Of a DNA stretch of 64,000 bases, positions 30,269 to 38,731 are shown in pieces (position 1 is the first letter of the stretch; each line of letters begins with the position of its first letter). The notes beneath the pieces were generated by a model. That model saw only the letters and a program-made list of their open reading frames with translations, was not told the origin of the DNA and searched no databases. This stretch comes from Stappia stellulata. Lineage in GTDB: Bacteria; Pseudomonadota; Alphaproteobacteria; Rhizobiales; Stappiaceae. The translations under genes were made by a program, and so were the position numbers. The stretch is taken from positions 181,706-245,705 of the forward strand of contig NZ_JAIVMF010000005.1 of assembly GCF_020176715.1 (NCBI RefSeq). Reading direction: 5' to 3'.

Positions 30269-30299
30269 CGGGGTCGTGTCCTGTTCGAAAGGCGAGAGT

Positions 30300-31046
30300 T
30301 CAGGTGGAAATCTGGTCGGCGACGGCAGTCCGGATCGCGTCGGCGGCCGCGTTCAAGGCGGCGATATCGCGCGAGCGCACGACGATCTGGGTGGAGAAAC
30401 GCCCGTCGTTGGAGCGCGGGTAGGAACCGATCATCACGCCGGGGTGGGCGTCCTGGATCGCGCCGAGCGCGGCCGCGATCCGGCTTTCCGGCACATCCGC
30501 GTCGATGGCGGTGGAATGCATCTTCAGGCCCGTCTTCAGCGTCGGGCCGATGGCGTCCAGCATGGCCTGCATGACCGCCGGCACGCCGGCCATGACATGT
30601 ACGTTGCCGATGCGAAAGCCGGGAGCCCTGGAGACGGAATTCTCGATCAGGTCGGCGCCTTGCGGGATCCGCGCCATGCGCAGCCGCGCGTCGGTCAACT
30701 GACCCTTCGGATAGAAGGCGGTTAGGATTTCCACGGCGCGCGGGTCGTGGTCGACGGGAACGCCGAAGGCCTTGCCGATGGCATCGGCAGTAATGTCGTC
30801 ATGGGTCGGGCCGATGCCGCCGGAGGTGAAGACGTAGGTATAGCGCGCGCGCAGCGCGTTGACCGCCTCGACGATCCGCTCTTCCACGTCGGGCACGATG
30901 CGGACCTCCGACAGGTCGACGCCGATGGCGGTCAGGAACTCGGCCAGATAGCCGATGTTCTTGTCCTTGGTCCGGCCGGAGAGGATCTCGTCGCCGATAA
31001 CCACGAAGCCGGCCGTCACGATGTCGCCGGTCGCTTGCGTTGTCAT
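30300..31046 (-). CDS. CinA-like molybdopterin-binding domain protein
   Basis: This 248-residue protein belongs to the competence/damage-inducible protein A family with a MoCF/MoaB-like fold: [45 protein letters not shown] and [14 protein letters not shown]. It lacks the C-terminal CinA deamidase domain. The function is unclear; nucleotide-sugar or NMN-related pyrophosphatase activity is known for some CinA proteins. ATG at 31046 has GGAGAG upstream. It is upstream of gpt in the same orientation. Confidence 0.88.
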   Translation of the reverse strand: MTTQATGDIVTAGFVVIGDEILSGRTKDKNIGYLAEFLTAIGVDLSEVRIVPDVEERIVEAVNALRARYTYVFTSGGIGPTHDDITADAIGKAFGVPVDHDPRAVEILTAFYPKGQLTDARLRMARIPQGADLIENSVSRAPGFRIGNVHVMAGVPAVMQAMLDAIGPTLKTGLKMHSTAIDADVPESRIAAALGAIQDAHPGVMIGSYPRSNDGRFSTQIVVRSRDIAALNAAADAIRTAVADQIST

Positions 31047-31089
31047 TCCGTCGTCTCTCCGGTTGCGCGCTGGATCGCCTTGCCCGGCC

Positions 31090-32286
31090 TCACCGGGCTT
31101 CGGGCGGGCGCCATCCATACAGCCAATCGAGGCGCGCGAGAAGCCGTTCCCCGCCAAGCCCCTTCATGACGGTGTCGCGTGCGAGCGCCATCGGGCCGGA
31201 CATGTGATAGACCCGGTCATTGGCTCTCGCCAGACGCAACACGCTCTCGGCCCGGTCCTGCCGTTCGGCCTGATAGCGGGCAAGCGCATCGGGAAGATGG
31301 TCGGTGGTGTCGATGGCGCGGGCGAGCGCGTCGGCATCCTCGATCGACATGCCGGCCCCTTGCGCGGCGAAGGGCAGCATGGCGTGAGCAGCGTCGCCCA
31401 GAAGCGCGAAGCGGCCGTTGACCCAGCTGGTGCCCGGATCCATCCCGCACAGCGCCCACTTGAGATAGCCGTCGGGCAGGGAGAGCAGGTCCCGGCATTC
31501 GCTCGGCCAGGAGCCGAAGCGGGCGAGCAGGGCGCTCGTGTCGGCCGGCGTGGACCAGCTTTCCTCCTGCCAGTCCTCGGCAACGAGCGCGACGATGTTG
31601 AACTGATTTCCCCCGGACACCGGATAATGCACGACATGGGCGCGGCGGCCGAGCCACAGGCCGCTGGTCTCGCGCCATCGTGCCGGCACCCGGTCGACGG
31701 GCACTACGGCGCGGTAGGCCGTGCGGCCGCTGAAGACGGCCTGGCGCAGGTCCATGACGCGGCGGCGGACGTTCGACCACACGCCGTCGGCGCCGACGAG
31801 CGCCCCGCCGCTCAGGTGGTCGTTGCCCTTTTCGGTCTCGATCTCGACCTGCACCGCATCGGCGTTCTGGCGGGCATGGCGCACGCGGGTGCCGAGCCGC
31901 AGATCGATCCCGGCGGAGGCTTTCGCCGCGTTCAAGAGGACTTGCTGAAGGTCGCCGCGATGAATGACGAGATAGGGCGCGCCGTAGCGGGCTTCGGCGG
32001 TCTGTCCGAGGGGGATTTCGGCAATCGGCCTGCCGGTGCGCGCCGACATCACTCGGATCGCCTCGGGCGCGACCGCGTGCCGGCGCACCGCCTCTTCCAG
32101 TCCGAGACCGCGCAGCACGTGGAGGGCGTTCGGCGACAGTTGCAGGCCCGAGCCGATCGGGTCCAGCGCGGGCGCGGCCTCCAGAACGGTGACCGGGCGG
32201 GCGCGGCGCGACAGGGCAATCGCCGCCGTCAGTCCGCCGATCCCTGCGCCGGCGATGAAAAGGGTGTCCTGCATGGAGGAGGCCAT
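31090..32286 (-). CDS. FAD-dependent aromatic-ring monooxygenase (salicylate hydroxylase-like)
   Basis: The 398-residue protein is a group A flavoprotein monooxygenase. It has the FAD-binding GAGIGGLTAAIAL at residues 12-24, the DG motif GADGVWSNVRR, and the second FAD motif ALLGDAAHAMLPFAAQGAGMSIEDA. Such enzymes hydroxylate aromatic acids with NAD(P)H and oxygen. No ring-cleavage genes are nearby, and in several alphaproteobacteria such a gene is only loosely linked to catabolism. The start at 32286 has AAGG upstream; an ATG four codons in is possible. Confidence 0.87.
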   Translation of the reverse strand: MASSMQDTLFIAGAGIGGLTAAIALSRRARPVTVLEAAPALDPIGSGLQLSPNALHVLRGLGLEEAVRRHAVAPEAIRVMSARTGRPIAEIPLGQTAEARYGAPYLVIHRGDLQQVLLNAAKASAGIDLRLGTRVRHARQNADAVQVEIETEKGNDHLSGGALVGADGVWSNVRRRVMDLRQAVFSGRTAYRAVVPVDRVPARWRETSGLWLGRRAHVVHYPVSGGNQFNIVALVAEDWQEESWSTPADTSALLARFGSWPSECRDLLSLPDGYLKWALCGMDPGTSWVNGRFALLGDAAHAMLPFAAQGAGMSIEDADALARAIDTTDHLPDALARYQAERQDRAESVLRLARANDRVYHMSGPMALARDTVMKGLGGERLLARLDWLYGWRPPEAR

Positions 32287-32364
32287 ATGCGCCTTGTCGT
32301 CAAAGCCGTTCGCGTGTCGCTCCGCCGGGATGCGGCAAAGGGGCGCCCCGCGACAGGCGCCGGG

Positions 32365-32616
32365 TCAGGCCGATGCGGCGGCGGGGGTCCAGACGCAGTC
32401 GGCAGGGTCGGCCTCGGAGGGGCCAAGCGCCGGGTTGTGGACATAGAGCGTCGAGCAATAGGGACACACGATCTCGCTGTCGCTGCCCATGTCCAGATAG
32501 ACATGCGGGTGATCGAAAGGCGGCTTGGCGCCAATGCACTGAAATTCCTTCGCGCCGATCTCTATGCGTTCGAGACCGGTGTCGTTTTGAAAGTGGGGGA
32601 CGACACCATCCGCCAT
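32365..32616 (-). CDS. Zinc-finger domain protein, NDUFS6-like
   Basis: The 83-residue protein carries the family pattern EIGAKEFQCIGAKPPFDHPH, then DMGSDSEIVCPYCSTLYV, with a probable Zn site of Cys, His and the CxxC pair. It resembles the 13-kDa zinc-binding subunit NDUFS6 of mitochondrial complex I, found as an accessory subunit in alphaproteobacteria. MADGVVPHF at 32616 is the start most like relatives; an ATG three codons earlier is possible. Upstream frame is open but shows no homology. Confidence 0.88.
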   Translation of the reverse strand: MADGVVPHFQNDTGLERIEIGAKEFQCIGAKPPFDHPHVYLDMGSDSEIVCPYCSTLYVHNPALGPSEADPADCVWTPAAASA

Positions 32617-32821
32617 CGTGACCATCCGTCGTTTGTCGTGGTTGCCAGGTGCGCGGACCATACGCAGGAAGAGGGCGCTTGAACAGGGGGCGCGGGCCGG
32701 AAATGCACCCGCCGCACAGCCCGGAGCCAGCACCCGGCGGCCGGACGCCTCCACCCGCCGGCGGTGCCCGCATCGGCGGGGTTTTCATCCCCATCCGCTG
32801 GCACTATCTTAGCGGCTCCTG

Positions 32822-32840
32822 TTTTTACGTTTACGTTAAG
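32822..32840. promoter_or_regulatory. TTTACG direct repeat, possible MerR-type regulator site
   Basis: TTTTTACGTTTACGTTAAG lies 12 bp before the first alpha/beta hydrolase gene. It resembles the TTTACGTTTACG-type sites of LiuR-like MerR regulators of branched-chain and fatty acid breakdown. No such regulator is in the window, so this is a motif-level guess. Confidence 0.35.
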
Positions 32841-32851
32841 GTCAAACCATC

Positions 32852-33619
32852 ATGCCGCATTTCGAGTCCGCCGGTCTTCGGCTCGCCTATCTGGACGAGG
32901 GCCGCGGAGAGCCCATCCTGCTGATCCACGGCTTTGCCTCGAACAAACAGGTGAACTGGGTCTATCCCGGCTGGGTCGAGATGCTGGTCAAGGCCGGACG
33001 CCGGGTGATCGCCATCGACAACCGCGGCCATGGCGAAAGCCAGGGAAGCCACAATCCGGATGATTATGGCGCGCCGACGATGGCGGAGGACGCAAGGCGG
33101 CTTCTCGATCACCTCGACCTGCCCCGGGTGGACGTCATGGGCTACTCCATGGGTGCGCGCATCTCGGCCTTCCTGACGCTCAATCATCCCGAACGGGTGC
33201 GCAGCGCCATTTTCGGCGGGCTCGGCTCCGGCATGATCACCGGGGTCGGCAACCCCGAGCCGATCGCCGCAGCACTTGAGGCGGAGAAGCTCTCCGACGT
33301 CACGGATCGCACGGGCCGTGCGTTCCGGGCGTTTGCCGACCAGACCAAGTCCGACCGCCTGGCGCTGGCCGCCTGCATGCGCTCCTCGCGCCAGAAGATC
33401 TCGAAGGAAGAAGTCGCCCGGATCACCCAGCCGGTGCTCGTCGCCGTCGGGACCCGTGACGAGATCGCCGGCTCGGCGTCGGAGCTTGCCGCGCTGATGC
33501 CGCGCGCCGAGGTGCTCGACATCCCGAACCGCGATCACATGGTCGCGGTCGGCGACAAGGTCTACAAGGCCGGCGCTCTCGCCTTCCTGGAATCGGTTGC
33601 GCGCGAGGGCCGGTCATGA
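32852..33619 (+). CDS. Alpha/beta hydrolase
   Basis: The 255-residue protein has an alpha/beta hydrolase fold: oxyanion-hole segment LLIHGFASN, nucleophile elbow GYSMG with Ser99, and a C-terminal His in NRDHM. The cytosolic enzyme probably hydrolyses an ester, thioester or ring-cleavage product; its substrate is unknown. The next hydrolase gene starts within its stop codon (ATGA overlap), so both are coupled. A possible MerR-type site lies just upstream. Confidence 0.9.
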   Translation: MPHFESAGLRLAYLDEGRGEPILLIHGFASNKQVNWVYPGWVEMLVKAGRRVIAIDNRGHGESQGSHNPDDYGAPTMAEDARRLLDHLDLPRVDVMGYSMGARISAFLTLNHPERVRSAIFGGLGSGMITGVGNPEPIAAALEAEKLSDVTDRTGRAFRAFADQTKSDRLALAACMRSSRQKISKEEVARITQPVLVAVGTRDEIAGSASELAALMPRAEVLDIPNRDHMVAVGDKVYKAGALAFLESVAREGRS

Positions 33620-34488
33620 GCGACACGCAGATCGACTTGCAAGGCGCGGACGGCAACCGGCTCATCGCCGATGTGTTTGGGAAGACCGGCCGGCCGGCGC
33701 TTCTGTTTCACGGCGGAGGGCAGACCCGTCACGCCTGGGACGCGACCGGGGCCCGGCTCGCCAAGGTCGGCCTGCAGGCCTGGAGCGTGGACCAGCGCGG
33801 CCATGGCGACAGCGACTGGGTGAAGGGCGGGTCCTACCGCTTCGAGGACTTCGGACGCGACGTGGTTGCGGTGGCCGACCGGTTCGCCGAAGAGGCCGGC
33901 CGCCGTCCGATCGCCATCGGCGCCTCGCTTGGCGGGATTGCCTCCCTGCTGGCGGAGGGTGCTTTGAAGCCCGGCACCTTGTCGGCGCTGGTGCTTGTCG
34001 ACATCACGCCGCGGATGGACCCGTCCGGCGTCAACAAGATCATCTCCTTCATGTCGGAACGCATGCACGACGGCTTCGGCTCCGTCGAGGAGGCCGCCGA
34101 TGCCATCGCCAGCTACCTGCCGCATCGCTCCCGGCCGAAGTCGCTCGACGGGCTGTCCAAGAACCTGCGCCGGCATTCCGACGGACGCTACCGCTGGCAC
34201 TGGGATCCGCGTTTCATCGAGCAGAGGCACGATGGCGACGCGGACGAGCCGCAGCACATCGAGGCGGACCTGATGGCGGCGGCACGCGCACTCACCATCC
34301 CGGTGTTGCTGGTGCGCGGCGCGCGGTCGGAGCTCGTCACCGACGCGCATGTCGAGGAGTTCATGACGCTGGTGCCGCATGCGCAATATGCCGACGTCAA
34401 GGGGGCCGGCCATATGGTCGCCGGCGACCGCAACGACGCTTTCGCCGGCGCAGTGGTGTCCTTTCTGGACCGCCTGAAGGCTGCCTGA
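33616..34488 (+). CDS. Alpha/beta hydrolase, second of a coupled pair
   Basis: This 290-residue hydrolase has LFHGGGQTRHAW around the oxyanion hole, the nucleophile Ser104 in GASLGG, and the catalytic His in KGAGHMVAGD. It differs clearly from the upstream hydrolase in sequence and in its longer cap region (about residues 130-215), so it is unlikely to be a recent duplicate. Four bases of overlap with the upstream gene suggest coordinated production, perhaps for successive steps on related acyl esters (inference). Confidence 0.9.
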   Translation: MSDTQIDLQGADGNRLIADVFGKTGRPALLFHGGGQTRHAWDATGARLAKVGLQAWSVDQRGHGDSDWVKGGSYRFEDFGRDVVAVADRFAEEAGRRPIAIGASLGGIASLLAEGALKPGTLSALVLVDITPRMDPSGVNKIISFMSERMHDGFGSVEEAADAIASYLPHRSRPKSLDGLSKNLRRHSDGRYRWHWDPRFIEQRHDGDADEPQHIEADLMAAARALTIPVLLVRGARSELVTDAHVEEFMTLVPHAQYADVKGAGHMVAGDRNDAFAGAVVSFLDRLKAA

Positions 34489-34919
34489 CACGCCGGTGTT
34501 TCGCGGCGCTTTTCCCCGCAATCCCCCGCGGCTTCGGGCTGTGGACAAGTCCTGGCGGCGCGGTTCGCCGTCGTGGGGTGAGTTCTGCCTGGTCGGTAAT
34601 TTGTTGCGGGAAATCAGCGATTTACATGGTTAACCGAGTGTTAAGTCGCAGCTTTAACAGCATGACTCACCGCTTCAGGAAGATGCTGGATCTTCTTGTT
34701 TTTGCACAGCAAGTCGCGTCAACTTAATGTGTGTCGGGAGGGGTAGCTTCATCCAGTGCATGAAGTGTCTCAAAGACAGAATCAATCCCGATCAGGCCGG
34801 CAGGGAATCAGTCCTGCGCGGCCGCGTCAAGGCGGGTCTCCCGGATCCGGCCTGTCCGGCCTCGGCTCGATCCTGAGGCTGCGCGGAATCGGTTAACAAA
34901 GTGACTCCGCGCCGCGCGT
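34489..34919. other. 431-bp intergenic region with CtrA-type box and weak hairpin
   Basis: The stretch between the second hydrolase and the hydratase homologue holds a TTAA-N7-TTAA box (separate entry) and, at 34676-34703, GAAGAT/ATCTTC arms followed by TTGTTTTT that may act as a weak terminator. A 21-codon ORF at 34662 and a 38-codon ORF at 34760 lack ribosome-binding sites and are not called. The remainder shows nothing recognisable. Confidence 0.45.
34630..34644. promoter_or_regulatory. CtrA-type box (TTAA-N7-TTAA)
   Basis: TTAACCGAGTGTTAA matches the full TTAA-N7-TTAA recognition sequence of the cell-cycle regulator CtrA. No gene with a clear start lies immediately to the right; a weak hairpin follows within 50 bp. 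Confidence 0.5.
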
Positions 34920-35750
34920 TCATCGCCCGGTGAAGCGGGGCGTTCTCTTTTCCAGGAAGGCGCTGCGGCCCTCGGCAAAGTCGGCGCTGTCGAAACAGGC
35001 ATCGGCAAGCCGCTCGCAGGCCTCGCGGTCCTCCGGGGACATCGCACCTGCCACGGCGTCGATCCCGGCCTTTGCGGCGGCGAGTGTGAGCGGGGCGCCG
35101 AGGGCGATCGTCGCGGCGAGGTCGCGCGTTGCCGCCTCGAGGTCGCCGGGCGCAACGAGCGTGTCCACCAGGCAGGCGTCGCGGGCCTCTGCGGCGTCGA
35201 GCCGCTGGGCTGTGAAGAACATCAGCTTGGCGCGGGAGGGCCCGACGAGGCGGACGATGTCGGCGATGGCCGACGGCGGATAGGCAATGCCGAGGCGGGC
35301 GGCGGGGATGCCGAAGTGCGCCGTCTCGTCGGCGATGCGCAGGTCGCAGGCAGCAGCCAGGCCCAGCCCGCCGCCAAGGCAGAAGCCGCGCACCATCGCG
35401 ACCGTCGGCAAGGGGCACTCGCGCAAGGCGTCGAAGGCGGCGACGTTGGTCGCCTCATAGGCCTGCGCCGAGCGGGCGTCCTTGCGAAGGGTGGCGAACT
35501 CGGAAATATCCGCCCCGGCGACGAAGGTCGCATCCCCGGCGCCGCGCAGGATCACGCAGCGCAGTCCCGGCGTCGCGGCAAGGGCGGCAAGCGCGCCGGG
35601 AAGGGCGCGCCACATCTCCAGCGTGACGGCGTTGCGCCGGGCGGGATTGTGCACGATGAGCCAGCCGGTGGCTCCCTCGACACGGGTCTCGATGCGGGGG
35701 CTGTCGGGCGTGTCGTGGTCGCTCCCCCGCGTCGTGCTGTCATCTGTCAT
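34920..35750 (-). CDS. Enoyl-CoA hydratase/isomerase family protein lacking the usual catalytic Glu pair
   Basis: The 276-residue protein has the crotonase fold: GLRCVILRGAGDATFVAGADISEF forms the first oxyanion-hole strand, and FCLGGGLGLAAACDLRIA the second. In classical hydratases two Glu residues follow the GGG loop; here these positions read G (GGGLGLA) and A (FGIPAARLG). It may be an isomerase, decarboxylase, hydrolase or acyl-CoA-binding relative rather than a hydratase. ATG at 35750 is chosen because relatives start near there; the frame extends far upstream without homology. Confidence 0.85.
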   Translation of the reverse strand: MTDDSTTRGSDHDTPDSPRIETRVEGATGWLIVHNPARRNAVTLEMWRALPGALAALAATPGLRCVILRGAGDATFVAGADISEFATLRKDARSAQAYEATNVAAFDALRECPLPTVAMVRGFCLGGGLGLAAACDLRIADETAHFGIPAARLGIAYPPSAIADIVRLVGPSRAKLMFFTAQRLDAAEARDACLVDTLVAPGDLEAATRDLAATIALGAPLTLAAAKAGIDAVAGAMSPEDREACERLADACFDSADFAEGRSAFLEKRTPRFTGR

Positions 35751-35981
35751 GCCGGTCCCCATCTCCCGCTGTGGTCGCCCGGTTTTGGCAGGGCCCTGAC
35801 GGATTGTCCAATGGCGCGTGCACGACACGGGGCGAAACGCCTGCGGGAAATCCCGAGGCGATTGCTTGGCTATGGTCATTCTGCGGTCAATGGCTATATG
35901 ATTTCTGCAACTGAAGACTGCTTGGGTGCGCGCTCGCCGGCCGGAACCGGAGGCGAAGCCGCGACAGTACAGGAGGCAGAG

Positions 35982-36824
35982 ATGCCGCAATCCCAGCAAA
36001 TTTCCGAAGCGGCGGGCCTGCCGCGTCACGATCCCGTGTGGGAGAGGTTGCGCGAGGAGGCTGAGGCGATGGTGCGCTGCGAGCCGGCGCTCGCCTCCTT
36101 CGCCTATGAGACGGTGCTCAACCACGATCGTCTCGAGGAGGCCGTGGTGCACCGACTGGCCGACCGGCTCGGCCATGTCGTCGTGTCACCGTCGCTGATC
36201 CGCCAGACCTATCTGGAGGCGCTTGCCGACAGCCCCGCGCTTGGCGATACGTTCCGCGTCGATCTCGTTGCGGTCTACGACCGCGACCCGGCCTGCACCC
36301 GGTTCCTGGAGCCGCTGCTCTACTTCAAGGGCTTTCACGCGCTGCAGACGCACCGGCTGGCGAACTGGCTGTGGCGGCGCGGGCGCAAGGATTTCGCGCT
36401 CTATCTGCAAAGCCGCAATTCCGAGATCTTCCAGGTCGACATCCACCCGGCCGTGCCGGTCGGCAATGGCGTGTTTATGGACCATGCCACCGGCATCGTC
36501 ATCGGGGCGACGGCACAAATCGAGGACAATGTCTCGATCCTGCAAAACGTCACGCTCGGCGGTACCGGCAAGGAGGAGGGCGACCGCCATCCCAAGATCC
36601 GTCACGGCGTCCTGATCGGCGCCGGCGCCAAGGTGCTCGGCAACATCGAGATCGGCCATTGCTCGAAGGTGGCGTCCGGCTCCGTCGTTCTTACCGACGT
36701 GCCGGCCAACTCGACGGTCGCCGGCGTTCCGGCGCGCGTCGTCGGCAAGGCCGGCTGCAGCGAGCCGTCGCGCACGATGGACCAGCTTATCGTGCCCGAG
36801 GCGGGCGGGACCTCCGACGGCTGA
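35982..36824 (+). CDS. cysE: Serine O-acetyltransferase
   Basis: The 280-residue enzyme makes O-acetylserine for cysteine synthesis. The N-terminal helical domain (residues 1-140) is followed by a left-handed beta-helix of hexapeptide repeats, with catalytic His in DIHPA and in MDHATG and the GGTGKEEGDRHPKI loop that contacts substrate. Start at 35982 has a perfect AGGAGG 5 bp upstream. The C-terminal tail (about 25 residues) may mediate complex formation with CysK. A long intergenic leader separates it from the DUF3126 gene. Confidence 0.95.
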   Translation: MPQSQQISEAAGLPRHDPVWERLREEAEAMVRCEPALASFAYETVLNHDRLEEAVVHRLADRLGHVVVSPSLIRQTYLEALADSPALGDTFRVDLVAVYDRDPACTRFLEPLLYFKGFHALQTHRLANWLWRRGRKDFALYLQSRNSEIFQVDIHPAVPVGNGVFMDHATGIVIGATAQIEDNVSILQNVTLGGTGKEEGDRHPKIRHGVLIGAGAKVLGNIEIGHCSKVASGSVVLTDVPANSTVAGVPARVVGKAGCSEPSRTMDQLIVPEAGGTSDG

Positions 36825-37048
36825 ACGCATTGCGCCCGCGCGCAGACCCTGTGTGGAGACCCCTGCGCACCGTTTTCGCTCGCCGAATTCGGGGAGCGTT
36901 TGGGGAAAGGCCGGGTTAGCTCTTGGTTCGCGGCCGCGAATGTGTAGGCTTGCGCGCTTCGAAACGGGTCGAACTGCGTGATGTGCCGGCGTGTCAGGTC
37001 TTGACGATTGCCGGCGCAGGGTGCATCGCGACCCGATGACACATCCCG

Positions 37049-37071
37049 GACCGCCGCGTGACGCGGCGGTC
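37049..37071 (+). promoter_or_regulatory. Stable hairpin in the leader of the DUF3126 gene
   Basis: GACCGCCGCG and CGCGGCGGTC pair perfectly over 10 bp with a 3-nt TGA loop. The stem ends 6 bp before the AAGGAG ribosome-binding site. It has no T-run, so it is more likely a transcript-stability or translation-control element than a terminator. Confidence 0.5.
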
Positions 37072-37089
37072 AGTCCAAAGGAGCTCTCC

Positions 37090-37305
37090 GTGAAGCCTGA
37101 CGAAATCCGCAAGCTCGAGGCCTACCTGAAGAAGAAATTCGAACTTCCGAAGCTTGCCGTCCGGGCGCGGCCCAACAAGGACGATTCCGCGGAAGTCTAT
37201 ATCGGCGACGAATTCATCGGCGTTCTCTACCGCGACGATGACGACGACGATCTGAGCTGGAGCTTCCAGATGTCCATCCTCGAGTTCGATATCGAGGAAA
37301 GCTGA
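37090..37305 (+). CDS. DUF3126 family protein
   Basis: The 71-residue acidic protein begins VKPDEIRKLEAYLKKKFELP and has a run of six Asp at RDDDDDDLSW, followed by SFQMSILEFDIEES. DUF3126 occurs almost only in alphaproteobacteria and has no known function. The start is GTG at 37090, set by an AAGGAG site 7 bp upstream. It is the second gene after cysE on this strand; whether the 265-bp gap has its own promoter is unclear. Confidence 0.86.
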   Translation: MKPDEIRKLEAYLKKKFELPKLAVRARPNKDDSAEVYIGDEFIGVLYRDDDDDDLSWSFQMSILEFDIEES

Positions 37306-37420
37306 CGCGTCTGCCGACGGAGCGCCGGAGCGGGTGAGGCGTCGATGACGCCGACGCCCCGCATCCGGCGTCCGTCCGGCATCGTCGTCTCTCAGGCTGC
37401 TCCCAGGGTGCCGGATCCGG

Positions 37421-38128
37421 CTAGGGGGCGAAGGAGGCGACCAGCGTCGCGATTGCGCCGTCCATGGCGCGCCAGTCCGCGAGATGCACCTGGCGAAAGC
37501 GATAGGTCGCCATCAGACCGGTTGCGGTCCGGACCGTGCGTTCGCAGTTTGCCGCCAGCGCCTGGTCGCGCGGCGTGAAGCAGCGCGCGGCGAACAATTT
37601 TCCGCCATCGCGTGCGTGGGCCACGAAATCCGTGCCCGCCAGCCCGTCGCCGGCAAGCGGCAACAGGGCCAGTCCCGCCGGCCCCGGAAAAGCCTCCCCG
37701 GCGGAGAGGGACATCCACACCCGTTCAAAGCGCTCGTTGGTATCCAGCCCGCCCGCATCGGCGCGCAGCGCCAGCGACACCACGGGCGAGCGGTCGCCGG
37801 GATCGGCGAAGGACCGCGCATTTGCTTGCGTATATCCCTCAAGCGACGGCCACAGCACCGCCAGATGCAGCGTTTCAACGTCGCTGTCGCCGGCGCGCTC
37901 GTCGGAGTGCCGCATCATGTTGGCAGGAATGCTCTGGGCGACGGTGCCGACCCTGACCGGCACGCGCTCCGGGCTCTGCGTCCAGCTGCTCGGCTGGTTC
38001 GTATAGGTCATCCACTTTCCGACCGTATGCGCGACCAGCGCCGTGCCGACGAGGGCAAGCGCCACCACCATCGGCGTGAAATGCCGCGCCCGCATCCCCG
38101 TTCCGTTCGGCAAGGTCATCGGCATCAT
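37421..38128 (-). CDS. Hypothetical membrane-anchored protein
   Basis: The 235-residue protein has one N-terminal transmembrane helix (about residues 17-37, FTPMVVALALVGTALVAHTV) and a mature part with two cysteines (AARCF and ANCERT). The remainder looks like a periplasmic single domain without motifs I recognise. ATG at 38128 has GGAG 7 bp upstream. It is divergent from the small membrane protein gene at 38356, and the two share a 227-bp region with TTAA motifs. Confidence 0.72.
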   Translation of the reverse strand: MMPMTLPNGTGMRARHFTPMVVALALVGTALVAHTVGKWMTYTNQPSSWTQSPERVPVRVGTVAQSIPANMMRHSDERAGDSDVETLHLAVLWPSLEGYTQANARSFADPGDRSPVVSLALRADAGGLDTNERFERVWMSLSAGEAFPGPAGLALLPLAGDGLAGTDFVAHARDGGKLFAARCFTPRDQALAANCERTVRTATGLMATYRFRQVHLADWRAMDGAIATLVASFAP

Positions 38129-38333
38129 GCGCGAACTCCGGCGGCCGGTGTCGTCCCGGCCGCGATCGGGGCCGCAGTGTCCCGTCGGGGGACGTGTGTC
38201 CCGTCCTGACGCGGATCATGGGGCCAAGGGTTCGCCATTTTATGGTTACCGGTGTGTTAATGCGTCAATCGAAACGGCACGCGAATTGCTGGAAGGAGAG
38301 CAGAGTTTCTGATTAAGGTTCGGTGAGATTTGG

Positions 38334-38348
38334 TTAACGGGAGGTTAA
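38334..38348. promoter_or_regulatory. CtrA-type box just before the small membrane protein gene
   Basis: TTAACGGGAGGTTAA matches TTAA-N7-TTAA exactly. It ends 7 bp before the ATG at 38356, and its spacer GGGAGG doubles as the likely ribosome-binding site. This close position would fit repression or an internal role better than activation. A degenerate TTAC-N7-TTAA lies near 38244. Confidence 0.55.
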
Positions 38349-38355
38349 CAGGCGA

Positions 38356-38673
38356 ATGACTGACTTGGCGCTGGCGGCATACATCGGAAGTGCCGGTTTC
38401 GTGGTGGCCGGGATTCTCGGCAGTTTCTATCAGCTTTTGACCGGTGAGCCGTTGAAGTTCGCGATTTCGGTGGAGACCTGGCTGAAGGGCGTGTTCTCCT
38501 GCCTTTTGTGCGTTTTCGCGGGCCCGTTCATCATCATGCGCAATGCGATTCGCGGTCGGAAGATCGAGCAGCGCCCGATCGGCTGGCTCGTGGCCTCCTC
38601 CACCATCGCCGGCATGTGGTCGATCTGCTCGGGCGTTTTCGTGCTGCAGATCGCGTTTATGATCTTGCTCTAG
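38356..38673 (+). CDS. Small polytopic membrane protein, function unknown
   Basis: This 105-residue protein has three hydrophobic segments, at about residues 6-28, 45-62 and 80-105, with a short basic loop [12 protein letters not shown] between the second and third. Relatives occur in Hyphomicrobiales without known function. A CtrA-type box overlaps the translation-initiation region. The gamma carbonic anhydrase gene follows 58 bp after the stop with its own AGGAG site. Confidence 0.75.
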   Translation: MTDLALAAYIGSAGFVVAGILGSFYQLLTGEPLKFAISVETWLKGVFSCLLCVFAGPFIIMRNAIRGRKIEQRPIGWLVASSTIAGMWSICSGVFVLQIAFMILL

Positions 38674-38731
38674 TTGCGCTGGCCGGCGCGGGCCGGCCCG
38701 CAAGGTCCCGTTTCCCGATCAGGAGATTGCG

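Noticed and set aside
34662..34727. 21-codon ORF after the orphan CtrA box
   Set aside because: No ribosome-binding site and too short to judge; kept only as part of the orphan-promoter finding.
35870..35910. Possible sigma-70 promoter for cysE (TTGCTT ... TATATG)
   Set aside because: The two elements are about 27 bp apart, too far for a standard promoter.
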